Part shown: positions 63,187-64,000 of the stretch, piece after piece
How the letters are laid out: every line of letters begins with the position of its first letter
Numbering within the stretch: the stretch's first letter is position 1
NCBI GenBank assembly: GCA_903828665.1
Contig: CAIKMZ010000007.1
Coordinates: forward strand, 1-64,000
Direction: 5' to 3'
Source: an uncultured beta proteobacterium
Lineage (GTDB): Bacteria; Pseudomonadota; Gammaproteobacteria; Burkholderiales; Burkholderiaceae_C
Length of the DNA stretch: 64,000 bases
Translations under genes and position numbers: made by a program
Notes under the pieces: model-generated
Databases searched by the model: none
The model's input: the letters and a program-made list of their open reading frames with translations, nothing else
What the model was told of the DNA's origin: nothing

Positions 63187-64000
63187 TTAGGACCGTGCGG
63201 CCGAAGCGGCGGCCGAGGCCGGCGCCGCTATCGGTGCTGCTCCGGGCGGACTCCAGGGCACGGGCTTGGCCTTGGGCGACTTGCCCTGCAGCTTCTGGAA
63301 GCCATCGACGACGACCTGCTCGCCCGTCTGCAAGCCTTCGAGCACCACCCATTGTTCGTCCTTGGCGCTGCCGATCTTGACCGCACGCGTGCTGACCGTG
63401 CCGTCGGCGGCTACCACCTTCACGCTGTCGCCCTGAGAACTGCGCTGCACCGCTTGTTGCGGCAAAAGCATGGCCGCGTTGAAGGCGGCTTGTTCCAGCC
63501 GCGCGCGAACATACATGCCGGGCAGCAGCGTGCCTTTCGGATTGGGCACTTCGGCGCGCAACGTGATCTGGCCCGAGCTGGGGTCGACCGTCAGGTCCGA
63601 GAACAGCAGTTTCGCCGGCAGCGGATAGATGCTGCCGTCATCGAGCACGATGCGCACGGCGGCCGTGGCCTTGTCGCCGGCGGTCTTGAGTTTGCCGCTG
63701 GCGATCTGCGCGCGCAGGCGCAAAACGTCGGCCACTGGCTGTGTTATGTTGACAAACATCGGATCGACTTGCTGCACCAGCGCCAGCGGAGTGGCTTCGC
63801 CCTGGCCGACCAGCGCCCCTTCGGTGACCAGGGCGCGGCCGATGCGCCCGGCGATCGGCGATGTCACGGCGGCATAGCCGACGTTGATCTGCGCCGTCTG
63901 AACGGCGGCCTTGCCGATGGCGACGTCGGCCTGCGCCTGCTTGTGCGCGGCGACGGCGTTGACATAGTCCTGCTGGCTGATGGCATTGGCGTCGAGCAGC
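63187..64000 (-). CDS. RND efflux periplasmic adaptor, partial (5' end outside window)
   Basis: The frame is open to the window edge, giving at least 270 residues of an AcrA/MexA-type membrane fusion protein; the signal peptide, lipobox and first hairpin helix are beyond position 64000. Visible parts are the second helix of the coiled-coil (DANAISQQDYVNAVAAHKQA), the lipoyl-like piece VGYAAVTSPIAGRIGRALV, the beta-barrel (GQITLRAEVPNPKGTLLPGMYVRA) and the membrane-proximal domain. It ends with an Ala/Pro-rich tail of about 30 residues. It is the first of the three efflux genes; a regulator is presumably just outside the window. Confidence 0.92.
   Translation of the reverse strand, partial: LLDANAISQQDYVNAVAAHKQAQADVAIGKAAVQTAQINVGYAAVTSPIAGRIGRALVTEGALVGQGEATPLALVQQVDPMFVNITQPVADVLRLRAQIASGKLKTAGDKATAAVRIVLDDGSIYPLPAKLLFSDLTVDPSSGQITLRAEVPNPKGTLLPGMYVRARLEQAAFNAAMLLPQQAVQRSSQGDSVKVVAADGTVSTRAVKIGSAKDEQWVVLEGLQTGEQVVVDGFQKLQGKSPKAKPVPWSPPGAAPIAAPASAAASAARS

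Noticed and set aside
1-64000. tRNA, rRNA, CRISPR array, insertion sequence or phage genes
   Set aside because: No cloverleaf, rRNA-like segment, regular spaced repeats, transposase, integrase or terminal inverted repeats with target duplications were seen on reading. A covariance-model scan would be needed to exclude small RNAs.

Overview
The window reads as a high-GC chromosome segment from a betaproteobacterium of the order Burkholderiales, most likely Comamonadaceae or a close relative. This is inferred from gene content and order (yajC-secD-secF beside mltA and a DUF1631 gene; pgk, pyk, fba, purC, purE, purK and sua5 in series; def-fmt opposite a LysM gene) and from dense R/A-rich shadow frames. 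About 56 protein genes are supported. I saw no rRNA, tRNA, CRISPR array, insertion sequence or prophage.

Positions 1-17315 form an accessory acyl-CoA catabolic island. A forward set (TetR regulator, PECR-like SDR, acyl-CoA dehydrogenase, thioesterase) converges on a reverse operon made of a second TetR regulator, the small and large subunits of a B12-dependent acyl-CoA mutase, and a MeaB-type G-protein chaperone fused in frame to a PaaI-type thioesterase. The mutase lacks the pocket residues of methylmalonyl-CoA mutase (the Arg207 and Tyr89 positions read as Asn and Leu), so its substrate is probably not methylmalonyl-CoA. Then come two small unrecognised genes and a reverse operon livH-livM-livG-livF-acyl-CoA ligase-substrate-binding protein. 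Opposite it lie a crotonase-family gene and a class III sirtuin. Uptake, CoA activation, carbon-skeleton rearrangement, dehydrogenation, hydration or reduction and thioester release are therefore all encoded within 17 kb. This is the best candidate for an undescribed system here.

Positions 17241-27869 hold mixed metabolic and transport genes: an MFS transporter, a YciA-like thioesterase, an Atm1-like ABC exporter, lactate permease, a protein made of two tandem 74-residue units, an M14 carboxypeptidase, a pseudouridine synthase, an orphan solute-binding protein and an alpha/beta hydrolase.

Positions 27977-46360 are mostly housekeeping: glnE divergent from a yhdP-like giant, mltA, yajC-secD-secF, a DUF1631 gene, a decayed EamA transporter, a LysM protein, def-fmt and azlC-azlD. 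Positions 46417-57551 carry glycolysis and purine genes, with a LytS/LytTR two-component pair between pgk and pyk and the CnoX chaperone gene between purC and purE. The window ends with a methyltransferase, a Lys/Ala-rich exported protein and an RND efflux operon whose adaptor gene is cut by the window edge.

Two families of dispersed intergenic palindromes were found by eye. One has copies at 18861 and 25490; the other at 146, 27858 and 51588. Starts, residue numbers and family calls come from reading the sequence without database searches.
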